Part shown: positions 1 through 10,448 of the stretch, piece after piece
Numbering within the stretch: the stretch's first letter is position 1
How the letters are laid out: each line of letters begins with the position of its first letter
Assembly (NCBI RefSeq): GCF_036898095.1
Contig: NC_090728.1
Location: forward strand, 94,327,781 to 94,391,780
Source: Palaemon carinicauda
Taxonomy: Eukaryota; Arthropoda; Malacostraca; Decapoda; Palaemonidae
Length of the DNA: 64,000 bases
Direction: 5' to 3'
Notes under the pieces: model-generated
What the model was told of the DNA's origin: nothing
Database searches by the model: none
Seen by the model: the letters and a program-made list of their open reading frames with translations, nothing else
Program-made: the position numbers and the translations under genes

Positions 1-345
1 TTACGGTCTATTAAATTTCTTATTCCTGATCTAGATATTAATCTCTGGCACCGTCGTTCAATTAGTTCATTATGCATGTTGCATAAGATTTTTCATAACT
101 CTGACCATCCTTTACATTCAGATCTCCCTGGACAATTCTATCCTGTTCGTAATACTAGGCAGGCAGTTAATTCTAATAGCCAGGCCTTCTCCATCATGAG
201 GCTCAATACTACACAGTACTCTAGAAGTTTTATTCCAGCTGTTACCAAGTTGTGGAATGATCTTCCTAATCGGGTAGTCGAATCAGTAGAACTTCAAAAG
301 TTCAAAGTTGGAGCAAATGCTTTTTTGTTGACCAGGCGGACATGA
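1..345 (+). pseudogene. C-terminal fragment of LINE reverse transcriptase
   Basis: The frame is open from base 1, upstream of the first ATG at 76, so the true start lies outside the window. The product shows two marks of LINE ORF2 C-termini: LWHRRSISSLCMLHKI near the start, and SRSFIPAVTKLWNDLP near residue 75. This is the tail region after the polymerase domain. The catalytic motifs would lie upstream and are not visible. It ends at a TGA at 343-345 and runs into the LINE 3' UTR. It is most likely a 5'-truncated or window-cut copy and not a host gene. Confidence 0.7.
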
Positions 346-557
346 GTCTTTTTATAGTTTATTTATGACATATTTGTTTTTGATGTTGTTAATAGTTTAT
401 ATATGACATGTCTGTTTTGACGTTGTTACTTTTTTTAGAATGATTTATTGTTAATTTGTTCTCTTCATTTATTTATTTCCTTATTTCCTTTCCTCACTGG
501 GCTATTTTCCCCTGTTGGAGCCCCTGGGCTTTACCAGCTAGGATTGTAGCTTGGATA

Positions 558-575
<18 letters not shown>
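1..575 (+). mobile_element. 3' end of a LINE retrotransposon with TAA-repeat tail
   Basis: The last part of a LINE reverse transcriptase frame is followed by about 200 bp of 3' UTR. It ends in a conserved block (from about 493, CACTGGGCTATTTTCCCC, then GGAGCCCCTGGGCTTTACC) and a (TAA)n run that merges into TA microsatellite. The same 3' block appears inverted at about 9741-9870, so two copies of one family face each other tail to tail around DIRS-A. The window edge cuts the 5' side. The family resembles a LINE 3' tail common in decapods; this is recognition from memory. The clade (CR1/Jockey-like) is not decided. Confidence 0.75.
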
Positions 576-1287
<712 letters not shown>

Positions 1288-1356
1288 TTTGCGTAGCTTA
1301 ACAACTCGGTGTTTTTTCCTGTGATTCTCGCAAATCTTGGATTTATTCTACTTTTC

Positions 1357-1428
1357 ATGGCTTCTCCGTCTTCGTCGGCCTCTGATAAGTTGAGTACCAT
1401 GTCTTTTATGTATAAATGTAGGCTCTTG
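1357..1428 (+). CDS. Candidate leader exon of DIRS-A gag
   Basis: A short frame starts about 70 nt inside the ITR inner edge and codes a Ser-rich peptide beginning MASPSSSASDKLST. Related peptides sit at the same place in DIRS-C (MQSPASSFIGKSSI from 42502) and DIRS-E (MSHPSASPSSGKLST from 63545), each about 60-70 nt from the ITR edge. A GTAAAT donor follows codon 24 at 1429, and the gag acceptor at 3421-3425 is in matching phase. The inference is that this exon supplies the gag start codon by splicing. In DIRS-E the best donor does not keep phase, so the exact splice site is uncertain. Confidence 0.45.
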
Positions 1429-3425
1429 GTAAATTTTTGAGTGATTAATAGGATTAATCTTTGTTACAAGAGCCGTAGCCTACCGGAGGCGTCATGGACG
1501 CTGTCGCTCGCTAGGTATAAGTTTAGTTAGTCAGAGCGACATTCCCGGTTGTTTTGCTTTAATAAATTTTAGCTATTTAGCATTACATAGGATTTCCTTT
1601 CGTGCTTAGTATTATTTTGGCGAAGTATTCGCCATTCTGGCCTACGCTAGGCCATGTAGCCTAGTCGTTTGGTCCTAGTACTTCATGCATGATTTTGGTT
1701 TTTCCGAGTGTAATAAAATTTTATTGAAGCTTTAGGCTATGTTTTATACATTTAAGATTGTGTGGAATATTTCCAAGATAGTATACGAGTGAGTTTCGGT
1801 GATTTAGGTAATCGATTCTCTTGGTGCCTAGGCTAAGTTGCTTATGGAGCCTTAGTATACTTTCTCATACTCCCCGGTTGCTTTCTTTTCTTCGGAGAAG
1901 GTATGCAATCCCTTTCCCTCTGTTTAAGCCTTGGGCTTATCCCTAAGTGGTTTTTTCCGAATTAATTTTCGATAAAACTATACTGGGGTGTTACTGTACC
2001 TTCCTGTTCCAGTAAGTCTGGTTCAAAGAGGGACAGAACAACAGAGTTTTTAGTCTGAGTCTGTGCTTGTCTGGCTTGGGGTAGAGTCTCCCTCGCTGAC
2101 CTGACACAGACAAAGGTGGCTTAGCCTCCTTAGGTCACTACCGAAGGTTTCTGAGGATATGATTCCTTCTTTTGTGATCTACCAGACTAGTCCTTGTTGC
2201 TGTTCTCGGGGGAGGATAAGTTTCTTTCCCTGGCAGTGGCAACACCTTCCTTGCTTTGGTGCTCTGGGAGCTGGCAAGTATTGCTGGCCTCCCCCTTAGA
2301 TCTCCCTTAGGCTAAGATAAGTTTCTTGGCTGCGGGTGATCCGTCACTAAAGCAAGGTTGGTAGGACTCTCTTTTGTCCCTTCCCCCTCTATCTCCGTAA
2401 TGGCCTAGCCATTACAGTACTGTACGTCGTTCTACATCTGGACCTAGTATAGGTTAGGATGTGGAATTGACTCAGCCCCCTGCCGGCCGGCAAGGGTCTT
2501 ATATTTTCAGTGCTGCCCGGACCTCCCTTGGTCCCTTATCCATGCCTGCCTGTAGAGCCAGACGGCATTGGTCAGGAAGCCTGAATTAGATTCTCCCCTT
2601 CCTTATATGCACTCTTTCGGATTGCCGGGCTTGGAGGTAGTGTACACTCTTATCCCGGCATCCATCCTATTTTTCTTCTAGTGCTGTACCCGACCCGGCT
2701 GCCGGCCTATGAGGCCGGCAGCCGGGCAGGTGTAGTCCTCTGGTTCTTTTGCTGCCGGCTGGCATCGGTCCTGTACCTTTGCCGGCCGGCTAATGTCAGC
2801 CCTTGTCTGCCGGTCACCAAGAGTGTGGCCAGCAGCTGGGTACTACCTTGTGTAGTTGCCGGCCGGCAGCCATTGCCGGCCGACATTGGCTGTTGCCGGC
2901 CGGCAATTGCTGCCGACCGGCACATGCATTTGAACCAGAGTTCTGCCGCCTTATAGCTGTTAAGTAGTATACTTTAAAGCTAGTTATGGTGTGTGCCGGC
3001 TGGCAGGGGCCGGCCGGCACGTATCCTCCTATACTGTACTAGTATTCTTCAGTATAACATATACAGTAAGAGGAAAACTATAGTATGGGTTTTGGTACAG
3101 CACTGTGTGTTCTAACACTTTTGTGTTTTCTTGCACAGTCCTTTGATGTTGCCCTACAGATAGGAAAGTGAGTTCTTTCCTGTCTATTATCCAGGATTTT
3201 AAAATCATTGCTTAGGTGTGAGCTCCACCTGTTTCCTCTGGAAACTTTGCATTGGTTACTCTAGAAGAGATTAACCATTTGATTTTATTATCTGGAAGGC
3301 TGCAACAATGGGTTGTGAGGGAAACACAAGTGTGTGTCTTTCCTTTCTGAATTGTTATGCTATACTATGCATATCCAGTGATACATAGTTCACTTGATAC
3401 TCATGGAAATTTCTTCTCTTTACAG
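1429..3425 (+). other. Intron-like 5' region of DIRS-A
   Basis: About 2 kb without a credible gene lies between the leader exon and gag. It starts with a donor-like GTAAAT and ends with a pyrimidine tract and TTTACAG at 3419-3425. An acceptor in the same place precedes gag in DIRS-C, DIRS-D and DIRS-E. The last third (2481-3020) is crowded with GCCGGC palindromes. Whether this is an intron, an untranslated leader or both needs RNA data. Confidence 0.5.
2481..3020. repeat. Cluster of TGCCGGCCGGCA palindromes
   Basis: Perfect TGCCGGCCGGCA occurs at 2481-2492, 2867-2878 and 2894-2905. One-base variants lie at about 2780 and 3008-3019, and there are many single GCCGGC sites between. This GC-rich patch stands out in an AT-rich element. 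Similar patches occur in the 5' regions of DIRS-C (about 41500-41690), DIRS-D (about 49410-50280) and DIRS-E (about 61380-62040). Role unknown. Confidence 0.8.
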
Positions 3426-5381
3426 AAGGACCCTCCGAAGTGCGGAAGTGCTTTCTGCAACGTCCGCAGCAAGAACCTCTGCGGACATGAGTTTTGTAGG
3501 AGACACGCAGCATGCGCTGTCTCCAAGGATGATCTCCGGTATTGGGACCCTCAGGTATGTACTGTGTGCACTAACCTGATTACTGAGGCCTTTGATTCCC
3601 CTAGGACGGCGGAATCAAGGGATATAGCAAGGGAGAAGCTTCGTACCTGGGTAAGGGGCTTCCAAAAGAACACTTCTGGCCCTTATCTTCCAAGTGAGAA
3701 GATGAGGGCGTATCTTTTCCCTAAGGCATCAGCTGATGCAGTGATTCCCCAGCCTCAAGAGGAGATCCCCCAAGTTCAGATCCAGGTGGATGCTGAAGTC
3801 GCGGTCGCGATGCAAGACATCCAGTTAGATGACAGGATGTCTGATGTGGACGAGTGTCTGGAGGAAGACCTCCTGGCAGAAGCCCAGGATGAAGTTCAAG
3901 CCCCAGACGTTGTAGAGGTAGAGGTCGACGAGGTGTCGGCTACTCCGGTTCAGATTCCGGAGCCTATTCCCTCAACATCGGCCGGTCTCCCAGTAGAGCT
4001 GGGACAGGCCCTCTCTTCTATTGTTGGAATGATCCAACAAATGCAGAAGGAGAATCAGGAGAAGGCGGCTGCAATGGAACTGCGAATGCAGTGCCTTGCA
4101 GAATCACATGGGCCCCAGAAAAAGCTCAATGTGAAAGACCTTCCCTTGTGCTCAGATGCTAACCCATGGAGGTATGCTGAGCACATGCCGATGACGACTA
4201 GAAAGATCGTCATCTCGGATAAGCTGGGCTCAGTTGCCCTGGAGGAGGTGGAATTCTGGCCCAGCAAGGCATCATATCCAGACTGTTATGTCCGGCTGAG
4301 GAAGGAACCAGCTTCAAAGGAGGAGACAGAGCCGAAGGAGGTCATAGTGATGGACCATGCTAAGGCTCAAGCTCTACTTTCATCCTCGATGAAAGAGAGG
4401 GGCTTCTCTAACTCAAAGGTAGCCGCATTGAACAGGAAGCTCCCTTCCTTTGTGTCCTCGCCTACTAGAGCCTTCCCCTTTTTACAGAAAGAGTTTGCGG
4501 CTGTACTAAAAGCAGTCGAGGCCGGCAAGCCTTGCCCCTCCCTAGAGGTGTGTAAACCCTTGTCGCTGGCCCTGCCTATGGACCACAAAGACTGGAAGGA
4601 CGTCCATCTTACGTTCTCAGTTGGAAAGTTGGAGGCTGATATTGCCGGACGTCAGTTCGGCGAGGACCTCCCTAAGCTGTCTGACTTTCTTTTGCGAAGA
4701 GAGTTCGAGACAAAAGAAAGACTGGCTGCCTCAATGTCTCTTCAGACTACTCTCGAGACGATGGCAAGTGACCCCAAGGTCCATGAAATGTTCATGGTGG
4801 TGGCCAAGACTCATCTGGCCACAGTGACGAAGGACCTTTATGGCTTCGTCAAGGCAAGGAGAGCTTGTAGGGAGTTCGTGTTCACCTCGGCTACGGTGAG
4901 GCACGAGCCAAGGAAACTAATCTCCTCCAACATTTGGGGAAAAGGCCTTTTCCCTACCGACTTGGTCAAAGAAGTTGTTGATAAGGCCGCCTTGGAGAAT
5001 AGAAACCTTCTCCAGAAGTGGGGCCTGGCTATCAAAAGAAAGTCTTCCCCGGATGAGGGTCCTCAACCAAAGAGGAAGACTATGAGGACTAGGCTACCGT
5101 CTCGGCCAGCCAAGCCTGTTAGACAGCAACAGCAACTGCAATTGCCATTGCCCCCAGTGCCCCAGATCGTGGCACAAACCCCGACCACTTTTCAGTGGGT
5201 ACCCCAGGCCGTGTCGACACAGTCCACGGCATTCACCCCAGCGTTCGAAGGGCAGTCTACTTCCTTTCGAGCAAAGCCTAGAGGAGCAGCCAGAGGCTCG
5301 TCTAGACGCCCCTCAAGGGGAAGGGGATTCAGGGGTGGTCGTGGTCAGGAAGGCAAGACCTCAGGACGGCAGTCCAAGTGA
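3426..5381 (+). CDS. gag: DIRS-A gag-like ORF1 protein
   Basis: The frame is open from an ATG at 3357, but the homologous part starts at the splice acceptor (3426). The first 50 residues hold a Cys/His cluster ending YWDPQVCTVC. The pattern CxxHxxC, then YWDP, then CxxC recurs in DIRS-E and in decayed form in DIRS-C, and suggests a zinc-binding module. The middle has acidic and coiled-coil-prone stretches and a conserved NPWRYAEHMP motif. The C-terminus is basic and RG-rich (GRGFRGGRG), like an RNA-binding tail. The stop at 5379-5381 overlaps the next frame. In DIRS elements ORF1 is taken as the structural nucleic-acid-binding protein; here that role is inferred from position and composition. 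This is the best-preserved gag in the window, with no internal stop. Confidence 0.8.
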   Translation, partial: KDPPKCGSAFCNVRSKNLCGHEFCRRHAACAVSKDDLRYWDPQVCTVCTNLITEAFDSPRTAESRDIAREKLRTWVRGFQKNTSGPYLPSEKMRAYLFPKASADAVIPQPQEEIPQVQIQVDAEVAVAMQDIQLDDRMSDVDECLEEDLLAEAQDEVQAPDVVEVEVDEVSATPVQIPEPIPSTSAGLPVELGQALSSIVGMIQQMQKENQEKAAAMELRMQCLAESHGPQKKLNVKDLPLCSDANPWRYAEHMPMTTRKIVISDKLGSVALEEVEFWPSKASYPDCYVRLRKEPASKEETEPKEVIVMDHAKAQALLSSSMKERGFSNSKVAALNRKLPSFVSSPTRAFPFLQKEFAAVLKAVEAGKPCPSLEVCKPLSLALPMDHKDWKDVHLTFSVGKLEADIAGRQFGEDLPKLSDFLLRREFETKERLAASMSLQTTLETMASDPKVHEMFMVVAKTHLATVTKDLYGFVKARRACREFVFTSATVRHEPRKLISSNIWGKGLFPTDLVKEVVDKAALENRNLLQKWGLAIKRKSSPDEGPQPKRKTMRTRLPSRPAKPVRQQQQLQLPLPPVPQIVAQTPTTFQWVPQAVSTQSTAFTPAFEGQSTSFRAKPRGAARGSSRRPSRGRGFRGGRGQEGKTSGRQSK

Positions 5382-7043
5382 GGTGATACCGGTAGGAGAG
5401 AGACTTCTGAAATTTCGGGATCGGTGGACCTTCGATCCCTGGGCCCACAGCCTACTCAAGAATGGACTGGGCTGGAGCTGGTACAGCACTCCACCCCCGT
5501 GCCTTCGGTTTTTCCAACACTCCACCCCCGTTATGGAGGAGTACGTTCAAGAACTGTTGGAGAAAAAAGGTGATCCGAAGGGTGAAGCCCATCAATTTCT
5601 AAGGGAGGCTGTTTTGTGTTCCCAAGAAAGACTCGGAAAAGCTCAGAGTCATTCTGGACTTGTCGCCACTCAACAAGTTCATAGTGAATTGCAAATTCAA
5701 AATGCTAACACTGCAACACATAAGGACCTTACTGCCCAAGAGGGCATATTCCGTCTCTATAGACCTGTCAGACGCCTATTGGCACATTCCAATCAGCCAT
5801 CGACTCTCCCCCTACCTAGGGTTCAGGCTACAACGAAGACTATACGCCTTCGGAGCCATGCCATTCGGGCTAAACATAGCCCCAAGGATTTTTACGAAGC
5901 TTGCGAGCGTAGCTCTCAAACAATTACGCCTAAAGGGAATTCAGGTAGTAGCCTACCTGGACGACTGGTCGGTGTGGGCAGCATCCGAGACAGAATGCTT
6001 GCAAGCTTCCAGTCAAGTGATCCAGTTCCTAGAGTACCTAGGCTTCAAGATCAACAGAAAAAAGTCTCGACTTTCTCCATCTCAAAAGTTCCAGTGGCTG
6101 GGAATCCACTGGGACCTTTCGTCACACCGTTTCTCCATCCCGGCGAAGAAAAGGAAGGAGATAGCGGGTTCTGTCAAGAGACTTCTAGATTCCGAAAGGA
6201 TATCAAGACGCGAGCAGGAGAGGGTACTGGGCTCTCTCCAGTTTGCTTCGGTGACAGACCCAGTGCTAAGAGCACAGCTAAAGGATGCAATCGGAGTTTG
6301 GAGAAGTTATGCATCAAACGCGCGAAGAGATCTGAGAAGACCAGCCGCTTCGGCTAAGTACTCTTCTCAGGCCTTGGTCCCAAGCCAGACATCTAAAGAA
6401 GTCGGTTCTTCTTCAGCCACCTCCCCCGTCGGTGACGATTCACTCAGACGCCTCGAAGGAGGGATGGGGAGGTCACTCTCATCGGAAAAAAGTCCAGGGG
6501 ACTTGGTCCAAGCTATTCAAGACCTTTCACATAAAACTTTCTAGAAGCTATGGCAGTGCTCCTTACCTTAAAGAAAGTCTCCCCGCATCACTCGATCCAC
6601 ATAAGGTTGGTGATGGACAGCGAGGTAGTTGTGAGATACTTGAATCGACAAGGATCGAGGTCACCACCTCTCAACCAGGTGATGTTGGCCATCTTCCGAT
6701 TGGCGGAAAAGAAGAAGTGGTACCTGTCGGCAGTTCACCTTCAAGGAGTCCGCAATGTGACAGCGGACGCTCTATCCAGGTTCACACCGATAGAGTCGGA
6801 ATGGTCCTTAGACGCAGGATCATTCTCCTTCATTCTGAATCAAGTCCCAGAACTGCAGATAGACCTCTTTGCGACGAAAGACAACAAGAAGTTGCCCCTG
6901 TACGTGCCCCGTACGAGGACCCCTTAGCGGAAGCAGTGGACGCAATGTCCCTCGACTGGAACAGATGGTCCAAGATTTATCTGTTCCCTCCTCACAACCT
7001 TCTGTTGAGGGTCCTCAACAAACTGAGATCCTTTAAGGGGTAG
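5335..7043 (+). pseudogene. DIRS-A reverse transcriptase, RNase H and methyltransferase-like region
   Basis: The RT order is clear: RDRWTFDPWAHSLL, RVILDLSPLNKF, SIDLSDAYWHIP, the PFGL box, and the catalytic AYLDDW box near 5960. RNase H follows (IHSDASKEGWGGH near 6437, DSEVVVRYLN, NVTADALSR near 6760). Then comes IDLFATKDNKKLP with DAMSLDWNRWSKIYLFPP, which resembles the Dam-type methyltransferase segment of DIRS elements. The frame is broken three times: one extra base in the A-run near 5566, an in-frame TAA at 5600-5602 where relatives have Gln, and frame changes between RT and RNase H and inside RNase H near 6540. It should make cDNA from the element RNA but cannot be active as it stands. 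Confidence 0.88.
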
Positions 7044-7062
7044 CGGCAATAGTGGCCCTTAA

Positions 7063-8180
7063 GTGGCCGAACAGCGTGTGGTTCCCCCTGGCATTGGAAC
7101 TGTAGCTGAAGTTTGTACCGCTACCAGATCCAGTTCTGACCCAGCGAGTCCAGAAGTCAACTGTCTGCGCTTCATTACAGAAAATCCGGACCCTGCAGCT
7201 CATGATTTTCTCTCCCTAGCGGTGAAAAAGCGTTTCGGGATTTCGAAAGCCAGCATAGACTTCCTTGAGGAATATAGGTGCAAATCTACTAGAAGGCAAT
7301 ATGAGTCATCTTGGAGAAAATGGGTGGCCTTTTGTCAAGGCGAAGAATCCGCAGGAGATCTTGACAGACTTCTGCTTATCTTTCTTCTCCACCTCCATGG
7401 TCAAGGATTGGCAGCTAACACGATTTCAGCGTGTAAGTCTGCTTTGACAAGACCCATTCTATATGCCTTCCAGGTCGACCTAGGTAACGAGATCTTTAAT
7501 AAAGTCCCGAAAGCCTGCGCTAGGCTCAGACCTTCAGCACCTCCAAAGCCCATTTCATGGTCTTTAGACAAGTTCTTCATTTCGCTTCTCTGTTGAGCAA
7601 TGAAGAGTGTGCGTTAAAGGATTTGACACAAAAAGTTATTTTCCTATTTGCACTCGCGTCCGGGGCCAGGGTTAGTGAGATTGTAGCCCCCTCGAGAGAG
7701 GCAGGTCGTGTTCAGTTCCTGGATGGGGGAGAACTGAACCTGTTTCCGGATCCTGCGTTTCTCGCCAAGAATGAGTTACCCACCAACAGGTGGGGTCCCT
7801 GGAGAATCTGCCCTCTGAAAGAAGATGCATCTCTATGTCCAGTAGAATGCCTAAAGGTCTATCTTCATAGAACTTCAGACTTCAAGGGTGGTCAACTATT
7901 CAGGGGAGAAACATCAGGCTCAAATTTATCTCTGAATCAACTCAGAGCGAAAATCACATATTTTATTCGCAGAGCGGATCCTGACAGTACACCCGCAGGT
8001 CACGATCCGAGGAAAGTTGCCTCATCCTTAAATTTCTTTAATTGTATGGATTTTGAACATCTCCGTTCATACACTGGCTGGAAGTCTTCCAGAGTGTTCT
8101 TTCGCCACTATGCGAAGCAAGTAGAGGAACTAAAGAGATCTGTGGTAGCAGTGGTTCGCGGTGTTAACCCTACTGTTTAA
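7063..8180 (+). pseudogene. DIRS-A tyrosine recombinase
   Basis: Two frames join into one recombinase. The first (7063-7596) holds the N-terminal DNA-binding part (FLSLAVKKRFGIS, STRRQYESSWRKWV). The second (7557-8180) holds the catalytic part: Arg in GARVSEIVA, His and Arg in GHDPRKVA, Trp in TGWKSS and the nucleophile Tyr in FFRHYAKQ. This R-H-R-W-Y set fits the phage-integrase fold used by DIRS to insert a circular cDNA. A single missing base near 7571, in the stretch for SLDKVLHF, breaks the frame. The YR frame is offset from RT, as in other DIRS elements. Confidence 0.9.
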
Positions 8181-9040
8181 CTCTGCGAGGAACAGTGGTC
8201 TTAATTGGGACGATTAATTCCAGGGTGAGTGTGTAGTTACATACTGTACTACAAACTAAGTGAGGGCACTGTGTTGCCCATGTAGACTGTTCCATTTCCG
8301 AAGGTGAACTTAGCATACGTGCAGACATGTGTGCCGAGCGTTTCTAACGCTAATGTCATTGATTTGTAATACAGACTTTTATGACTTTGATACCTCGGTA
8401 TCTTAAAAGTGGCATTTAATGTTTTTTCTTTCAGACAAACAAGTTCTGTTTACTATCATACTTGTGCTTAAAGTTTTGGGTTATCCTCTTCTTATGTATA
8501 TATATATATATAATTGTGGTTAACCTGACTATTTATTGCCTGTCAATAAACTGGTTCTTGAGAACCTTGCGTCTCCTTCACCTGTGTCAATTTATTGGTA
8601 TAATTGAGCATTCATTCTATGTACCTTATCTGGGATAATTCTAATAGAATTGTTCCTTTATGCAAGCTATGTTGCATTGGTTTTTCTCCTATGCAGATAT
8701 AAAACCTTTGTCCAATACAAGTATTGTGCGGAGAACTGGTCGATATTTCATATTGACGCAGTGATTCTTTACAAACTATGCTTTACTTAATATAGGGCGA
8801 GACCACTATATTAGCTTGCCTGGTATTCATACATAGGTATATGTACTCTTCGAGACTTTTCCAGAGTCTAGTAGGACTCTTCCCTGTAGGGGGCAGGAAG
8901 CTCTAACATGGTTTATAGTTAGTTGAAAAGATGTATAACGGTAACATCTTAGGTCTCTAGGTCTAGTCGACCGGGAAAAATTACATCCGGGGAGTACGGC
9001 ACGTTCTGAGAATCCACAGATACAGTAATGCTCTGGTATA
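8181..9040 (+). other. DIRS-A 3' noncoding region
   Basis: No gene is seen. It holds a short (TA)n at about 8499-8513, an AATAAA at 8545-8550 that could serve polyadenylation, and just after it a perfect 14-bp palindrome GGTTCTTGAGAACC (8553-8566). Near 8860-8900 lies the block CTCTTCCCTGTAGGGGGCAG, shared with DIRS-B, DIRS-D and DIRS-E, so this part of the 3' region is conserved across the copies. Confidence 0.6.
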
Positions 9041-9136
9041 CTTCCATCAGGACAACATGGCTTGAGCCCAAAAAACGGATTTTGAGCGAAGCGAAAAATC
9101 TATTTTTGGGTGAGATGGCCATGTCGTCCTGATGGA
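9041..9136 (+). repeat. DIRS-A internal complementary region
   Basis: The first third is the reverse complement of the left tip (CTTCCATCAGG... to GAGCCCAAA). The rest, from about 9073, is the reverse complement of the right tip (AAACGGATTTTGAGCGAAGC onward). The segment is thus the two element ends joined in complement. In the accepted DIRS model it templates the junction of a circular single-stranded cDNA. One base differs from the tips (GACAACATGG for GACGACATGG). Confidence 0.9.
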
Positions 9137-9213
9137 CCCGCCTTTGCCTTTCTAGGAAAGGGCCGTAGGACCCCTCCCTACATACAGTATCTGTAGCACC
9201 TCGTGTACGCTAC

Positions 9214-9598
9214 AAGGAATACAGATGGCGCCAGGATTGGCGCCAGGATTGGCGCCAGGCACGCATACGAATCGGAAGATAGGGAGCCTTGGGAGCGGCT
9301 CCCCCTTTTTCTTTCCCGAATTCGTTTCTTACCAATCGCCCCCTGCGAGATGAAATCTCTGTTCGGGATGCAGATTGCCATGTGGCGTGTCAAGAATACG
9401 TCCTCTGATATGTCGCGATATCCCTTTCAGGAGGGATACTCGCTCCAGGAGTTAGAATTCTGGTACCTTAAGGTAAATTCTCTGGGAATATCGCCGTAGT
9501 TGTAATATACCCTAGGAAGCTACCCTATAGGAACTTCCATCAGGACGACATGGCCATCTCACCCAAAAATAGATTTTTCGCTTCGCTCAAAATCCGTT
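9214..9598 (+). repeat. DIRS-A right inverted terminal repeat
   Basis: Reverse complement of 948-1287 with a 45-bp longer tip holding AAAAATAGATTTTT and the end GCTCAAAATCCGTT. It carries three copies of the 12-bp GGCGCC unit (left ITR has two). The hairpin TATCCC at 9419-9424 with GGGATA at 9433-9438 is kept. Confidence 0.9.
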
Positions 9599-9642
9599 AT
9601 ATGCACCTATATGAATATGTATATATATATGCACTTATATAA

Positions 9643-9693
<51 letters not shown>

Positions 9694-9701
9694 TATATAT
9701 A
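9599..9701. repeat. TA microsatellite right of DIRS-A
   Basis: TA-rich DNA with a GCACTTATATAA island near 9631 matching islands left of DIRS-A. It passes into (ATT)n at about 9702, the inverted tail of the next LINE. Confidence 0.9.
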
Positions 9702-9740
<39 letters not shown>

Positions 9741-10369
9741 ATGCTAAGCTACAGCCCTAGTTGGAAAAGCAGGATGCTATAAGCCCAGGGGCCCCAACAG
9801 GGAAAATAGCCCAGTGAGGAAAGGAAACATGAAAAGTAAGAATAGTAACAACATTGAAATAAATATTTCCTATATAAGCTATAAAAACTTTAACAAAACA
9901 AGAGGAAGAGAAACTAGATAGAACAGTGTGCCCGAGTGTACCCTCAAGCAAGAGAACTCTAACCCAAGACAGTGGAAGACCATGGTACAGAGGCTATGGC
10001 ACTACCCAAGACTAGAGAACAATGGTTTGATTTTGGAGTGTCCTTCTCCTAGAAGAGCTGCTTACCATAGCTAAAGAGTCTCTTCTATCCCTACCAAGAG
10101 GAAAGTAGCCACTGAACAATTACATTGCAGTATTTAACCCCTTGGATGAAGAAGAATTGTTTGGTAATCTCAGTGTTGTCAGGTGTATGAAGTCAGGGGA
10201 GAATCTGTAAAGAATAGGCCAGACTATTCGGTGTCTGTGTGGGCAAAGGGAAAGTAAACCGTAACCAGAGAGAAGGATCCAATATAGTACAGTCTGGCCA
10301 GTCAAAGGACTCCATAACTCTCTAGCGGTAGTATCTTAACGGGCGGCTGGTGCCCTGGCCAGTCTACTA

Positions 10370-10371
<2 letters not shown>
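9702..10371 (-). mobile_element. 5'-truncated LINE 3' end, opposite orientation
   Basis: Read on the minus strand it ends with the same conserved 3' block as the copy at 1-575 (CACTGGGCTATTTTCCCTGT, then GGCCCCTGGGCTTATAGC) and a (TAA)n tail. Upstream are about 500 bp of 3'-terminal noncoding sequence of a type I recall as frequent in decapods. No coding frame is kept. The 5' truncation point meets a TA microsatellite at 10372. Confidence 0.75.

Positions 10372-10444
<73 letters not shown>
10372..10444. repeat. (TA)n microsatellite
   Basis: An uninterrupted run of about 36 TA units at the 5' truncation edge of the LINE fragment. Confidence 0.97.

Positions 10445-10448
<4 letters not shown>

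Noticed and set aside
2681..3020. Short frames rich in Ala, Gly, Arg and Pro
   Set aside because: They come from GC-rich GCCGGC repeats and have no counterpart in the same position of other copies.
3357..8180. LTR retrotransposon (Gypsy/BEL) or endogenous virus
   Set aside because: No protease, no DDE integrase and no direct LTRs. A tyrosine recombinase and inverted repeats identify DIRS.
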